Shown here in pieces: positions 1 to 9,677 of a DNA stretch of 64,000 bases; the first letter of the stretch is position 1; each line of letters opens with the position of its first letter. This DNA comes from Streptomyces sannanensis. GTDB taxonomy: Bacteria; Actinomycetota; Actinomycetes; Streptomycetales; Streptomycetaceae. Where the stretch lies: contig NZ_BAAAYL010000001.1 in assembly GCF_039536205.1 (NCBI RefSeq), forward strand, positions 1,798,001 through 1,862,000, given 5' to 3'. The translations under genes and the position numbers were made by a program. The notes under the pieces were generated by a model. The model worked only from the letters and a program-made list of their open reading frames with translations, was not told the DNA's origin and searched no databases.

Positions 1-128
1 GGGTAGGTCTTGGTGACCACGATCAGGGTCACTTCGTCCCGCTTGCGTCCGGCGGCGGCGCAGGCGGTGGCGATGCGCTCCTCCACCTGCTCCAGATTCG
101 CGGCGAGTTGAGTCTTGCGGTCGGTCAT
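1..128 (-). CDS. YggS family PLP-binding protein (5' part only)
   Basis: Only the first ~42 codons are in the window; the gene runs off the left edge. Reading leftwards from the ATG at 126-128 gives MTDRKTQLAANLEQVEERI, then an Ala-rich stretch and DEVTLIVVTKTYP. The VTKT(Y/F)P segment is the first strand of the YggS/PROSC fold, where the lysine binds pyridoxal phosphate. These proteins regulate PLP homeostasis and have no proven catalysis. The start lies 6 nt after the pgeF stop, so it is co-transcribed at the 3' end of the division cluster, the usual Streptomyces arrangement. Confidence 0.85.
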   Translation of the reverse strand, partial: MTDRKTQLAANLEQVEERIATACAAAGRKRDEVTLIVVTKTY

Positions 129-134
129 GTCGTA

Positions 135-863
135 TCAGTCCAGCCAGACATATCCGGCGAGCCGTCCGGTGGAGCGGTCGCGGCGGTAAGAGAAGTGGTC
201 GCTCGATTCCAGGGTGCAGACCGGCGAGCGCCGCATGTCGCGTACCCCGAGCGCCTCGAGCTGGGCATGGACTCCACCGGTGACGTCCACGGCCGGAGTG
301 CCCCAGCTGGTCTCGGACCAGGCCTCGGGAACAACGGCGGCGACATCGGCCCGCATCTGCTCGGGGACTTCGTAGCAGCGTCCGCAGACCGCGGGGCCGG
401 TACGGGCGACGATCCGGGCCGGGTCCGCGCCGAGCGACTCCATCGCGTCGACGGCCGCCGGCACGATCCCGGCGACCAGCCCCGGGCGGCCGGCATGGGC
501 CGCGGCCACCACGCCCGCGACCGGGTCGGCCAGCAGGACGGGGGTGCAGTCGGCGGTGAGGACGGCAAGGGCGAGGCCGCGGCGTGCGGTGACCAGGCCG
601 TCGACCGGCGGGGTCAGACGCGTGGTCCACGGCCCGTCGACCTCGGCGACGTCCTTGCCGTGCACCTGGTTCATCCAGACGATCAGCTCCGGGTCCAGGC
701 CGAGCGCCTTCGCGGCGAGCGCGCGGTTGGCCTGTACGGCGGCCGGGTCGTCGCCGACCGCGCCGCCGAGGTTGAGCTCCTCGTACGGAGCGGCGCTCAC
801 TCCACCCCACCTGTCGGTGAAGGCGAAATGCGCGCCGCTCACAGTCTGCTGTGCGCTTATCAC
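135..863 (-). CDS. pgeF: Polyphenol oxidase / laccase-domain protein PgeF (YlmD/YfiH)
   Basis: 242 aa, typical family length. It carries the DUF152 core: [13 protein letters not shown] (metal-binding His), [14 protein letters not shown] (conserved Cys) and [16 protein letters not shown] (His). E. coli YfiH was shown to hydrolyse L-Ala-D-Ser-type misincorporations in peptidoglycan precursors; older annotations say multicopper oxidase. The GTG start (861-863) overlaps the ftsZ stop by 4 nt, so translation is coupled to ftsZ, and yggS follows at once. Quality control of wall precursors fits the neighbourhood; the substrate here is inferred from the family. Confidence 0.92.
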   Translation of the reverse strand: MISAQQTVSGAHFAFTDRWGGVSAAPYEELNLGGAVGDDPAAVQANRALAAKALGLDPELIVWMNQVHGKDVAEVDGPWTTRLTPPVDGLVTARRGLALAVLTADCTPVLLADPVAGVVAAAHAGRPGLVAGIVPAAVDAMESLGADPARIVARTGPAVCGRCYEVPEQMRADVAAVVPEAWSETSWGTPAVDVTGGVHAQLEALGVRDMRRSPVCTLESSDHFSYRRDRSTGRLAGYVWLD

Positions 864-2074
864 TTCAGGAAGTCCGGCACGTCCAGCTCTTCGGCCTGGC
901 TGTCCTGGTACGGGCGGGCTGTCGGGACCTGCGGCTGTGCCACCGGCACGACCGGGACCTCGTTCACCTGAACCGGCTCGGCCGGGACCGGGGCCGGCTC
1001 CTCGCGCGGGGAGACCGCGCCGAGTCCGCCGAGCGTCCGCGACGCGGGCTCGGGCGTACGCATCGGGGCGGGCTCCTCGCGCTTGGTGGAGGCGGCGCCG
1101 AGCACATTGTCACGGCGGGCCGGCGGCTGCCCACCGTCGAATCCGGCCGCGATGACGGTGACCCGCACCTCGTCGCCCAGGGCGTCGTCGATGACGGCGC
1201 CGAAGATGATGTTCGCCTCGGGGTGAGCAGCCTCGCTGACCAGCTGGGCGGCCTCGTTGATCTCGAAGAGACCGAGGTCCGAGCCACCGGAGATGGAGAG
1301 CAGCACACCGCGGGCGCCGTCGATGGACGCCTCCAGCAGCGGGGAGGAGATCGCCATCTCGGCCGCGGCCACCGCGCGGTCGTCGCCGCGCGCCGAGCCG
1401 ATGCCCATGAGGGCCGAGCCGGCCTCGGACATCACGGACTTGACGTCGGCGAAGTCCAGGTTGATGAGACCCGGGGTGGTGATGAGGTCGGTGATGCCCT
1501 GCACACCGGAGAGCAGCACCTGGTCCGCGGACTTGAACGCGTCGAGCACGCTGACCTGGCGGTCCGAAATGGACAGCAGCCGGTCGTTGGGAATGACGAT
1601 CAGGGTGTCGACCTCTTCGCGGAGCGCCGCAATGCCGTCCTCGGCCTGGTTGGCGCGGCGGCGGCCCTCGAAGGTGAAGGGGCGGGTGACCACGCCGATG
1701 GTGAGCGCACCGAGCGAGCGAGCGATGTTGGCCACGACGGGCGCGCCGCCCGTGCCGGTGCCGCCGCCTTCGCCGGCGGTGACGAAGACCATGTCGGCCC
1801 CCTTGAGGACCTCCTCGATCTCCTCCCGGTGGTCCTCCGCCGCCTTGCGGCCGACGTCCGGGTTGGCTCCGGCCCCGAGGCCGCGGGTGAGTTCCCGGCC
1901 GACGTCGAGCTTGACGTCGGCGTCGCTCATCAACAGGGCTTGCGCGTCAGTGTTGATCGCGATGAACTCGACGCCCTTGAGGCCGACCTCGATCATTCGG
2001 TTGATGGCATTGACACCACCGCCGCCGACACCGATGACCTTGATGACTGCGAGGTAGTTCTGCGGTGCTGCCAC
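860..2074 (-). CDS. ftsZ: Cell division GTPase FtsZ
   Basis: 404 aa. Tubulin-like GTPase that builds the Z ring or the sporulation Z ladder. Visible motifs: [13 protein letters not shown] near the N-terminus (nucleotide binding), the tubulin signature [12 protein letters not shown] near residue 100, the T7 region [11 protein letters not shown], then a variable Pro/Glu-rich linker of about 70 residues and the C-terminal peptide [10 protein letters not shown], which docks FtsZ partners such as SepF. No ftsA is seen, as expected in actinobacteria. The GTG start is preceded by an AGAGG-type RBS. A 276-nt leader separates it from ftsQ and holds its own promoter candidate and a hairpin. Confidence 0.99.
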   Translation of the reverse strand: MAAPQNYLAVIKVIGVGGGGVNAINRMIEVGLKGVEFIAINTDAQALLMSDADVKLDVGRELTRGLGAGANPDVGRKAAEDHREEIEEVLKGADMVFVTAGEGGGTGTGGAPVVANIARSLGALTIGVVTRPFTFEGRRRANQAEDGIAALREEVDTLIVIPNDRLLSISDRQVSVLDAFKSADQVLLSGVQGITDLITTPGLINLDFADVKSVMSEAGSALMGIGSARGDDRAVAAAEMAISSPLLEASIDGARGVLLSISGGSDLGLFEINEAAQLVSEAAHPEANIIFGAVIDDALGDEVRVTVIAAGFDGGQPPARRDNVLGAASTKREEPAPMRTPEPASRTLGGLGAVSPREEPAPVPAEPVQVNEVPVVPVAQPQVPTARPYQDSQAEELDVPDFLK

Positions 2075-2350
2075 GTCGAAGGCCTCTCGCCTCGAGTTAC
2101 GGGTCGCCGCTTCATGTTGCCGTTCCGCGACGACGGATGCCGATTGGGACGGTCCGGAACGCCGACCCGAACCCTAACGTTGAAGTTTAGGGTTACCAGT
2201 GTGTCTGTTCGTTGGACTCTTCCGAACGAGACACTAAGTCGACAAGTGGCGCGCGTTCAACGAACACGCCGAACCTCCCGTTTTTCTTTTCACCCTATGT
2301 GATCACCCGTAGCTCCCGCCAACCAGGGTGCTGGCCTGGGCATATGTCCG
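2075..2350 (-). promoter_or_regulatory. ftsQ-ftsZ intergenic leader with ftsZ promoter candidate and hairpin
   Basis: On the minus strand a HrdB-like promoter can be read: -35 TTGAAC at 2255-2260, 18-bp spacer, -10 TAGTGT at 2231-2236, predicted start near 2224. A GACAC pentamer (plus strand, 2230-2234) overlaps this -10, and a second GACAC in the other orientation lies near 2201-2205. GACAC is the known WhiA core site and ftsZ is a known WhiA/WhiB target in Streptomyces. Downstream, AACCCTAA (2170-2177) and TTAGGGTT (2187-2194) form an 8-bp hairpin in the transcribed leader. Several developmentally timed ftsZ promoters are known in S. coelicolor; which one this is cannot be settled here. Confidence 0.6.
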
Positions 2351-3154
2351 TCAACTCGACGCAGCCGCAGGGGCGCTGGGGGCACTCACATCGAAGTGAC
2401 GGGCTTTCGGGGCTGCTTTCATGAGTGCTGTGAGGGCTCGTGCCTTCGCGGCCCCCTGCTCTCCGCTGCCCCAGATCACCGTACGGCCCCCGCGCAGCTC
2501 CACGGAGATGGCGTCGTACGACCGGACCCGGACGACCTTGATGTCCCGTGCCACCGCGGCAGGGAGCTCTTCGGTGACCCGGACCGCCTCGCGCAGCAGC
2601 CGGCCCGTCCCGAAGCGGCGCAGGCTCGGCGACCGTTCCGGGGTCAGTTCCAGCAGGGGAACGCCCTCGGGGCGCTGCCGCACGGTGGCGAAGCGGGTGC
2701 CTTTCGCGTCCACTTCGACGAAGTCCGTGCCCTTCTGGATGATCAGAGCCGGCTGCCGTTCGGTCACTTTCAGTCCCACACCGTCCGGCCAGGAACGGAA
2801 GACCTCCACCGAATCGATGCGGGGAAGTTCGCGCAGCAGCCGCGTCTCCATCGCGTCGGTGTCGACGGAGACCAGCGGCGCCCCGACCGGGACGGCGGCA
2901 ACGGCCTCCACCTCGGCCGGTGTCAGCGCCTCGGTGCCAGTGGTGCTGACGCCTTCCACGCGCAGCCAGGAGGAGCCGTAGAGCACCCATACCGCGCCGC
3001 CGGCGAGCAGTACCGCGGTGACGAGCAACAGCAACGGCCCCCGACGGAGCGGAATCCGGAACCGGCCGCCGGAAGTGCCGCCGCGGGAAGAGCGGGAACG
3101 GCCGGATTCCGCCGCCTTGCGGGTACCGCGCTGCGCGGTGGTCGATCCGGCCAC
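2351..3154 (-). CDS. ftsQ: Cell division protein FtsQ/DivIB
   Basis: 267 aa from the GTG at 3154, chosen because AGGAGG lies 9 nt upstream; longer in-frame starts lie inside murG and add only low-complexity Arg-rich sequence. A basic cytoplasmic tail (~50 aa) precedes one membrane segment (LLLLVTAVLLAGGAVWVLYG), then a POTRA domain beginning LRVEGVSTTGTEALTPAEVEA, where VEGVSTTG is typical, and the FtsQ/DivIB domain to the C-terminus. It bridges early and late divisome proteins and recruits FtsL/DivIC. It starts 29 nt after the murG stop. Confidence 0.95.
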   Translation of the reverse strand: MAGSTTAQRGTRKAAESGRSRSSRGGTSGGRFRIPLRRGPLLLLVTAVLLAGGAVWVLYGSSWLRVEGVSTTGTEALTPAEVEAVAAVPVGAPLVSVDTDAMETRLLRELPRIDSVEVFRSWPDGVGLKVTERQPALIIQKGTDFVEVDAKGTRFATVRQRPEGVPLLELTPERSPSLRRFGTGRLLREAVRVTEELPAAVARDIKVVRVRSYDAISVELRGGRTVIWGSGEQGAAKARALTALMKAAPKARHFDVSAPSAPAAASS

Positions 3155-3183
3155 TCCCTGTCGCCTCCTGCGTCGGGGGCCGA

Positions 3184-4278
3184 TCACCCGGCCCGGTGTG
3201 CGCCGATCGCCTCGTAGACCATGCCCACGAGCAGTTCGTCGGCGTCCCGGCGGCCGAACTCGGCGGCGGCGCGGGACATCTCGTACAGCCGGTGGGGATC
3301 GGCGAGCACCGGAAGCACATTGTTCTGCACCCACTCGGGGGTGAGTTCCGCGTCGTCGACCAGCAGACCGCCGCCCTCCTTGACCACCGGCTGGGCGTTG
3401 AGCCGCTGTTCGCCGTTGCCGATCGGCAGCGGGACGTAGGCGGCGGGGAGCCCGACGGCGGAGAGTTCGGCGACGGTCATCGCGCCCGCACGGCAGAGCA
3501 TCATGTCCGCCGCGGCGTAGGCGAGATCCATCCGGTCCACGTACGGTACCGGGATGTAAGGCGGCATACCGGGCATGTTGTCGACACGCGGCAGTTCGTT
3601 CTTGGGGCCGACCGCGTGCAGGATCTGGATTCCGGAGCGCTGAAGCGCCGGGGCGACCGCCTGTACCACCTCGTTGAGCCGACGTGCGCCCTGCGAGCCG
3701 CCGGAGACCAGCAGCGTCGGCAGGTTGGGATCCAGCCTGAAGGCCGCGCGGGCCTCGGGGCGGACGGCGGCACGGTCGAGGGTGGCGATGGTGCGGCGCA
3801 GCGGGATGCCGACGTAGCGGGCGTTCCGCAGCTTGCTGTCCGGAGTGGAGACGGCCACTGCGGCCGCGTAGCGCGAGCCGATCTTGTTGGCGAGTCCCGG
3901 GCGGGCGTTGGCCTCATGGACGACGATCGGCACGCCGAGGCGCTTGGCGGCCAGATAGCCGGGCAGGGCGACATAGCCGCCGAAGCCGACCACACAGTCC
4001 GCCTTCGTGCGCTCCAGCACCTGCTCGGCAGCCTTGATGGTGCCGCGCAGCCGGCCCGGAACGGTGATCAGTTCGGGTGTGGGCTTGCGCGGCAGCGGTA
4101 CGGCGGGGATCAGTGCCAGCTCGTAGCCCCGCTCGGGGACGAGCCTGGTCTCCAGGCCGCGTTCCGTGCCGAGTGCCGTGATGCCCACGGTCGGGTCCTG
4201 CCTGCGCAGGGCGTCCGCGAGGGCAAGCGCGGGCTCGATGTGGCCGGCGGTCCCCCCACCGGCGAGTACGACATGCAC
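3184..4278 (-). CDS. murG: UDP-GlcNAc:lipid I GlcNAc transferase MurG
   Basis: 364 aa GT28 glycosyltransferase that turns lipid I into lipid II on the inner membrane face. The N-terminus [21 protein letters not shown] carries the GGTxGHI phosphate loop. The central [15 protein letters not shown] motif and the late [24 protein letters not shown] region bind UDP-GlcNAc. The start is 6 nt after the ftsW stop. The gene is complete and ordinary. Confidence 0.98.
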   Translation of the reverse strand: MHVVLAGGGTAGHIEPALALADALRRQDPTVGITALGTERGLETRLVPERGYELALIPAVPLPRKPTPELITVPGRLRGTIKAAEQVLERTKADCVVGFGGYVALPGYLAAKRLGVPIVVHEANARPGLANKIGSRYAAAVAVSTPDSKLRNARYVGIPLRRTIATLDRAAVRPEARAAFRLDPNLPTLLVSGGSQGARRLNEVVQAVAPALQRSGIQILHAVGPKNELPRVDNMPGMPPYIPVPYVDRMDLAYAAADMMLCRAGAMTVAELSAVGLPAAYVPLPIGNGEQRLNAQPVVKEGGGLLVDDAELTPEWVQNNVLPVLADPHRLYEMSRAAAEFGRRDADELLVGMVYEAIGAHRAG

Positions 4279-4284
4279 CGAAAT

Positions 4285-5709
4285 TCACCGCTCTCCGGAC
4301 GGCCGTTTCTTGACGCGCCGCCTCATCGACTTCCATCTCACCCGAGGTTGCCGCATGGCCAGGGCCGCCCGCGCGGCGGGGTCCTCTCGCGCGAAGGCGA
4401 TCAGCAGCCCGACGGCGAACATGGTCGGCAGCAGGGCGGAACCTCCGTAGGAGAACAGCGGGAGGGGAACACCGGCGATCGGCAGCAGACCGAGCACCGC
4501 ACCGATGTTGATCACGGCCTGGGCCGTGATCCAGGTGGTCACGCCTCCCGCGGCGAACCTGACGAAGGGATCCTCCGTGCGTCCGGCCACGCGGATACCC
4601 GCATAGCCTAGAGCCGCGAACAGGGCGAGCACCGACAGCGTCCCTGCCAGCCCCAGTTCCTCCCCTGTGATGGCGAAGATGAAGTCGGTGTGCGCTTCGG
4701 GGAGTTGGCCCCATTTTTCCACACTCGCACCAAGTCCGGAACCGAAGAGTCCGCCGGAGGCGAGAGCAAAGATTCCATGCACCGCCTGCCAGCATTCGCC
4801 CTCCGGTCCGAGATCGGTGGCGCCGATGCAGGACAGACGGGACATGCGGTTGGGGTTGCCGGCGATCAGCACGGTACCGATGGCCACTGCGACCCCCAGC
4901 ACCCCGGCGAAGAGGCGGGTGGGCGCACCCGCGAGCCACAGCAGCCCGAAGAGGATCGCGGAGAGAATGATCGCCGTGCCCATGTCGCCGCCGAGCATGA
5001 TCAGCCCGAGGAGCAGAAACGCGACCGGCACCAGCGGCACCAGCATGTGCTTCCACTGCGTGAGCAGCCGCTTCTCGTGCTTGCGGGCGAGCAGGTCGGC
5101 CCCCCACAGGACCAGGGCCAGCTTGCCGAACTCGCTGGGCTGGAGCTGGAACGGGCCGCCCAGATAGAGCCAGTTCCGGTTGCCGTTGACCTCGTGCCCT
5201 ATCCCCGGCACCTGCACCAGCACCATCAGGAACACCGTGCCGGCGAGCAGCGGGTACGCGAACGCCCGGTGCAGCTTCGACGGCATCCGAGAGGCGATCA
5301 GCAGCAGCAGGCTTCCGAGGAAGGCAGCGAGGAACTGCTTGCGGAAGAAGTACGAGGCGGGCAGCGACAGCGCCAGCGCCTTGATCATCGAGGCGGAGTA
5401 CACCATGACCAGGCCCAGCACGGTGATCAGCAGGCTGCTGCCCAGGATGAGGTAGTACGCGGTCAGCGGCCGGTCCCAGGCCCGCCGCAGCCGCTCGTAC
5501 GCCCGGCGCAGGCGCCTGCCCCGCGGCGGCCGGAAGGCCGGGATCCGCCCGGCGCTCCCCCGGCGCGCGGAGGGCCGGCGCGCGGCGCCCGCGTACGGCC
5601 GGCCGCGCAGGGCGACGCCCAAGCCGCCGGGTGCGCCCGCGAACGCGAGCCCGACGCCGTGGCGAGGATGTCCCGGTCCGCCGGGCTCGGGAGAATCGTC
5701 GGCCGGCAT
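4285..5709 (-). CDS. ftsW: SEDS peptidoglycan polymerase FtsW
   Basis: 474 aa, about ten membrane segments. A Pro/Arg-rich N-terminal tail of ~75 aa precedes the first segment (YYLILGSSLLITVLGLVMVYSAS). SEDS landmarks are present: PSEFGKLALVLWGADLLARK and the C-terminal signature GLLPIAGVPLPLFSYGGSALLPTM. It is the lipid II polymerase partnered with the FtsI transpeptidase encoded upstream. The extended basic C-terminus (RRRVKKRPSGER) is cytoplasmic. The ATG is 60 nt after the murD stop. Confidence 0.97.
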   Translation of the reverse strand: MPADDSPEPGGPGHPRHGVGLAFAGAPGGLGVALRGRPYAGAARRPSARRGSAGRIPAFRPPRGRRLRRAYERLRRAWDRPLTAYYLILGSSLLITVLGLVMVYSASMIKALALSLPASYFFRKQFLAAFLGSLLLLIASRMPSKLHRAFAYPLLAGTVFLMVLVQVPGIGHEVNGNRNWLYLGGPFQLQPSEFGKLALVLWGADLLARKHEKRLLTQWKHMLVPLVPVAFLLLGLIMLGGDMGTAIILSAILFGLLWLAGAPTRLFAGVLGVAVAIGTVLIAGNPNRMSRLSCIGATDLGPEGECWQAVHGIFALASGGLFGSGLGASVEKWGQLPEAHTDFIFAITGEELGLAGTLSVLALFAALGYAGIRVAGRTEDPFVRFAAGGVTTWITAQAVINIGAVLGLLPIAGVPLPLFSYGGSALLPTMFAVGLLIAFAREDPAARAALAMRQPRVRWKSMRRRVKKRPSGER

Positions 5710-5769
5710 AGCTCGGTGTCCCCTCCAGTCGTGCCCCGGCGCGGCCGGTCCGCCGTACGGGACCGGCCG

Positions 5770-7194
5770 CTAGGCGCTCTCCGCGGCGAGGGCGTGGACC
5801 GCTTCCGCGAACGCCTCGCCGCGCTTGTTGTAGTTGGTGAACATGTCCATCGAGGCGCAGGCCGGGGCCATCAGCACGGTGTCCCCCGGCCGGGCGAGCC
5901 GTGCCGCTTCGCGGACCGCCTCGGACATCGCCCCAGTGTCGGTCCGGTCGAGGTCGACCACCGGGACCTCGGGCGCGTGTCGCGCCAGGGCTTCGCGGAT
6001 CAGCGCACGGTCGGCGCCGATCAGGACGGCACCGCGCAGCCGCTTCGCCGACCTCTGCACCAGCTCGTCGAAGGTGGCACCCTTGGCGAGGCCGCCGGCG
6101 ATCCAGACGATCGGGTCGTACGCGGCGAGGGATGCCTCCGCCGCATGCGTGTTGGTCGCCTTGGAGTCGTCGATGTACGTGACACCGTCCACGTCCGCGA
6201 CATGTGCGATGCGGTGCGCGTCCGGGCGGAAGTTCCGCAGCCCCTCACGTACCGCGGCGGGCTCGACGCCGAAGGCGCGGGCCAGCGCGGCCGCGGCGAG
6301 GGCGTTGGCGATGTTGTGCGGGGCCGGAGGATTGATGTCGGAGACCTCGGCCAGCTCCTGCGCGTTCTTGTACCGGTCGGCCACGAAGGCCCGGTCGACC
6401 AGGATTCCGTCGACCACGCCGAGCTGGGAGGGGCCGGGGGCGCCGAGGGTGAAGCCGATCGCGCGGCAGCCCTCCTCGACGTCGGCTTCCCGGACCAGGT
6501 CCTCGGTGGCCCGGTCGGCCACGTTGTAGACGCAGGCGACGGTATTGCCCTCGAAGATACGGCCCTTGTCGGCGGCGTACGCCTCCATGGAGCCGTGCCA
6601 GTCGAGGTGGTCCGGCGCGAGATTCAGCACCGCCGCGGAGTGGGCGCGAAGCGAGGGTGCCCAGTGCAGTTGGTAGCTGGACAGTTCGACGGCGAGTACG
6701 TCGTACGGCTCGGCCCCTTCGTCCCCCCGGGACAGCACCACATCGATGATCGGGGTGCCGATGTTGCCCACGGCGGCGGTCCGCAGTCCGGCCGCACCGA
6801 GGATCGAGGCGAGCATCTGCGTGGTGGTGGTCTTTCCGTTGGTGCCGGTGATCGCCAGCCAGGGGGCCGCATCCGGACCACGCAGCCGCCAGGCGATCTC
6901 CACGTCACCCACGACGTCCACGCCCGCCTCGGCGGCGGCCTGGAAGAGGGGGCTGGACGGCTTCCAGCCGGGCGAGGTGACGACCAGCTCGGTGCCCTCG
7001 GGGAGGGTGACCGCGTCACCGAGGCGGACCTCGATGCCCAGGGCCCGCAGTTCCGCGGCCCGTGTCCGGTGCGTATCGCTGTCGCCGCCGTCGACGACGG
7101 TGACCAGCGCGCCGAGGCCGGCCAGGGCGCGGGCGGCGCTGATGCCGCTCACGCCGAGGCCGGCGACGGTGATGTGCTTGCCGTTCCAGGTCAC
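5770..7194 (-). CDS. murD: UDP-N-acetylmuramoylalanine-D-glutamate ligase MurD
   Basis: 474 aa from the GTG at 7194, which overlaps the mraY stop as GTGA; an in-frame extension upstream only covers mraY in another frame. The N-terminal Rossmann part ([17 protein letters not shown]) binds the UDP moiety, [18 protein letters not shown] is the Mur ligase P-loop, and [21 protein letters not shown] and [15 protein letters not shown] are further family motifs. It adds D-Glu to UDP-MurNAc-L-Ala in the cytoplasm. Confidence 0.97.
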   Translation of the reverse strand: MTWNGKHITVAGLGVSGISAARALAGLGALVTVVDGGDSDTHRTRAAELRALGIEVRLGDAVTLPEGTELVVTSPGWKPSSPLFQAAAEAGVDVVGDVEIAWRLRGPDAAPWLAITGTNGKTTTTQMLASILGAAGLRTAAVGNIGTPIIDVVLSRGDEGAEPYDVLAVELSSYQLHWAPSLRAHSAAVLNLAPDHLDWHGSMEAYAADKGRIFEGNTVACVYNVADRATEDLVREADVEEGCRAIGFTLGAPGPSQLGVVDGILVDRAFVADRYKNAQELAEVSDINPPAPHNIANALAAAALARAFGVEPAAVREGLRNFRPDAHRIAHVADVDGVTYIDDSKATNTHAAEASLAAYDPIVWIAGGLAKGATFDELVQRSAKRLRGAVLIGADRALIREALARHAPEVPVVDLDRTDTGAMSEAVREAARLARPGDTVLMAPACASMDMFTNYNKRGEAFAEAVHALAAESA

Positions 7195-8261
7195 TTCTCG
7201 GCCGCCCAGCCCGCGTAGAAGATTCCGAGACCCACGATGACGCACATGCCCTGAATGATCCAGAAGCGGACCACCACCAGGACCTCCGACCACCCCTTGA
7301 GCTCGAAGTGATGCTGGAGCGGTGCCATCCGGAAGACTCGCTTGCCGGTCATCTTGAAGGAGCCGACCTGGATGATCACGGACATGGTGATCATGACGAA
7401 GAGACCGCCGAGGAGGGCGAGCAGCAGCTCCGTGCGGGAGCAGATCGCCAGACCGGCGAGCGCGCCGCCGAGGGCGAGCGAACCGGTGTCGCCCATGAAG
7501 ATCTTGGCGGGCGAGGTGTTCCACCACAGAAAGCCGAAGCAGGCGCCCATCAGGGCCGAGGCGACGACCGCGAGGTCGAGCGGGTCGCGGACCTCGAAAC
7601 AGGCGTTGGGGTTGGTCAGGGTCACCGCGTTGGCGCAGGACTCCTGGAACTGCCAGACACCGATGAACGTGTACGCGCCGAAGACCATCACCGAGGCACC
7701 GGTGGCCAGACCGTCCAGACCGTCGGTCAGGTTCACGCCGTTCGACATCGCGAGGATCATGAACAGCGCCCAGATCACGAAGATCACCGGGCCGATCGAC
7801 CAGCCGAAGTCGGTGACGAACGACAGCTTGGTGGAGGCCGGGGTGTTCCCTCGGCCATCCGCGAACTGCAGTGCCAGCACCGCGAAGGCGCTACCGACGA
7901 TCAGCTGTCCGGCCATCTTCGCCTTGGCCCGCAGACCGAGCGACCGCCGCTTGATGATCTTGATGTAGTCGTCGAGGAAACCGACGAGACCCATACCGGC
8001 CGTCAGGAAGAGCACCAGCACGCCCGAGAACGTCGGGTCCTCGCCGGTGATCACCTTCGTCAGAGCGTACGCGGCGATCGTCGCCAGGATGAAGGCGATA
8101 CCACCCATCGTCGGCGTACCGCGCTTGCTGGCGTGCTCACGCGGGCCGTCGTCACGGATGTACTGCCCGTACCCCTTCCGGGCCAGCAGCTTGATCAGCA
8201 GCGGCGTACCGATCAGGGTCAGGAAGAGTCCGATGACTCCCGCGAAGAGGATCTGCCTCAT
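7191..8261 (-). CDS. mraY: Phospho-MurNAc-pentapeptide transferase MraY
   Basis: 356 aa, about ten membrane helices. Conserved acidic clusters are visible: [28 protein letters not shown] and [14 protein letters not shown], plus the [13 protein letters not shown] loop. It transfers phospho-MurNAc-pentapeptide to undecaprenyl phosphate to give lipid I, the first membrane step. The ATG overlaps the murF stop by 4 nt (ATGA), and its own stop overlaps the murD start. Confidence 0.98.
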   Translation of the reverse strand: MRQILFAGVIGLFLTLIGTPLLIKLLARKGYGQYIRDDGPREHASKRGTPTMGGIAFILATIAAYALTKVITGEDPTFSGVLVLFLTAGMGLVGFLDDYIKIIKRRSLGLRAKAKMAGQLIVGSAFAVLALQFADGRGNTPASTKLSFVTDFGWSIGPVIFVIWALFMILAMSNGVNLTDGLDGLATGASVMVFGAYTFIGVWQFQESCANAVTLTNPNACFEVRDPLDLAVVASALMGACFGFLWWNTSPAKIFMGDTGSLALGGALAGLAICSRTELLLALLGGLFVMITMSVIIQVGSFKMTGKRVFRMAPLQHHFELKGWSEVLVVVRFWIIQGMCVIVGLGIFYAGWAAEK

Positions 8262-9673
8262 CGGCCGGCTACCTCGCCCTCGGACGCCCCGTCGAGCAGC
8301 GCCAGCGCGACCCGCTCAAGACCAATGGACCGGGACGCCTTCACCAGCACGACGTCTCCCGGGCGCAGCTCACTGCGCAACAGGTCGACCGCCGCCTGCG
8401 CGTCGGACACGTGCACCGACTCCTCACCCCACGAACCCTCGTTATAGGCGCCCATTTGCAGCCAGGACGCTTCCCTGCCCCCGACCGCCACGAGCTTGCT
8501 GACGTTGAGCCGGACGGCCAGCCGTCCGACCGCGTCGTGCTCGACGAGCGACTCGTCGCCGAGCTCGGCCATTGCGCCGAGCACCGCCCACGTACGACGT
8601 CCCTTGCCCATGGCGGCCAGCGCACGCAGCGCAGCCCGCATGGATTCGGGATTCGCGTTGTAGGCGTCGTTGACGACGGTCACACCGTCCGGACGCTCGG
8701 AGACCTCCATCCGCCACCGGGACAGGCTGCCCGCCTCGGAGAGCGCGGTGGCGATCTCGTCCACGGGCATGCCCAGTTCATGGGCGACGGCGGCCGCGGC
8801 GAGCGCGTTCGACACGTGATGCTCACCGTACAGGCGCATGGTCACATCGCTGTACCCGGAGGGTGTGTGAAGCCTGAAAGCGGGCTGTCCGGCCGCTGTG
8901 AGCCGGACGTCCTCGGCACGCACATCGGCGTCCTCGGCCTCGCCGAAGAGCACGGTACGCGCCTTCGTACGGGCCACCATGGCCCGTACCAGCGGGTCGT
9001 CCGCGTTGAGCACCGCGACGCCGCCCGCCTCCGCCGACGGCAGTGCCTCGACCAGTTCGCCCTTGGCCCGGGCGATCTGCTCCCGGCCGCCGAACTCGCC
9101 GATGTGGGCGGTGCCGACGTTGAGGACGAGGCCGATGCGCGGCGGGGTCAGCCCGGTGAGGTAGCGGATGTGGCCGATGCCCCGGGCGCCCATCTCGAGG
9201 ACGAGGTGCTCGGTGTCCTCGGTGGCGCTCAGCGCGGTGAGCGGCAGACCGAGTTCGTTGTTGAGCGAGCCGGGCGTCCAGACCGTCGGCGCCTTGCGCT
9301 GCAGCACCTGTGCGATCAGGTCCTTGGTGCTGGTCTTGCCCGCGGAGCCGGTGAGCGCCACGAGGGTCGCGCCGAGCCGCTGGACGACGGCGCGTGCGAG
9401 GGCTCCGAGCGCCGCCTGTACATCGTCGACGACGACGGCGGGGACACCGACCGGACGCGAGCCCAGCACGGCGACCGCGCCGGCCGCGATCACGTCCTCG
9501 GCGTAGTCGTGGCCGTCGACGCGGGTGCCCACGATGGCGACGAAGAGGCTGCCGGATTCCACTTCACGGGAATCCCTGACCACCGGTCCTGTGACCTGCA
9601 CGGATGGATCCGGTATGTCATGGGTCTGCCCGCCGACGATTTCGGCGATCTCGGCGAGGGAAAGGGCGATCAC
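8258..9673 (-). CDS. murF: UDP-MurNAc-tripeptide-D-Ala-D-Ala ligase MurF
   Basis: 471 aa from the GTG at 9673 ([15 protein letters not shown]), 4 nt after the murE stop; the in-frame extension upstream lies in murE and is implausible protein. The N-terminal MurF domain includes [20 protein letters not shown], the ATP loop is [18 protein letters not shown], and the ligand-binding [17 protein letters not shown] and [18 protein letters not shown] motifs are intact. It completes the cytoplasmic pentapeptide. Confidence 0.97.
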   Translation of the reverse strand: MIALSLAEIAEIVGGQTHDIPDPSVQVTGPVVRDSREVESGSLFVAIVGTRVDGHDYAEDVIAAGAVAVLGSRPVGVPAVVVDDVQAALGALARAVVQRLGATLVALTGSAGKTSTKDLIAQVLQRKAPTVWTPGSLNNELGLPLTALSATEDTEHLVLEMGARGIGHIRYLTGLTPPRIGLVLNVGTAHIGEFGGREQIARAKGELVEALPSAEAGGVAVLNADDPLVRAMVARTKARTVLFGEAEDADVRAEDVRLTAAGQPAFRLHTPSGYSDVTMRLYGEHHVSNALAAAAVAHELGMPVDEIATALSEAGSLSRWRMEVSERPDGVTVVNDAYNANPESMRAALRALAAMGKGRRTWAVLGAMAELGDESLVEHDAVGRLAVRLNVSKLVAVGGREASWLQMGAYNEGSWGEESVHVSDAQAAVDLLRSELRPGDVVLVKASRSIGLERVALALLDGASEGEVAGR

Positions 9674-9677
9674 AAAC

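Noticed and set aside
2170..2194. TTAGGG motifs as telomere-like or replication sequence
   Set aside because: Only one inverted pair, inside the ftsZ leader; Streptomyces ends have different palindromes and this is a core region.
4690..7218. Very long open frame on the plus strand opposite ftsW and murD
   Set aside because: High-GC shadow: composition is Arg/Gly/Asp/His-rich without family motifs, and both genes on the other strand are certain.
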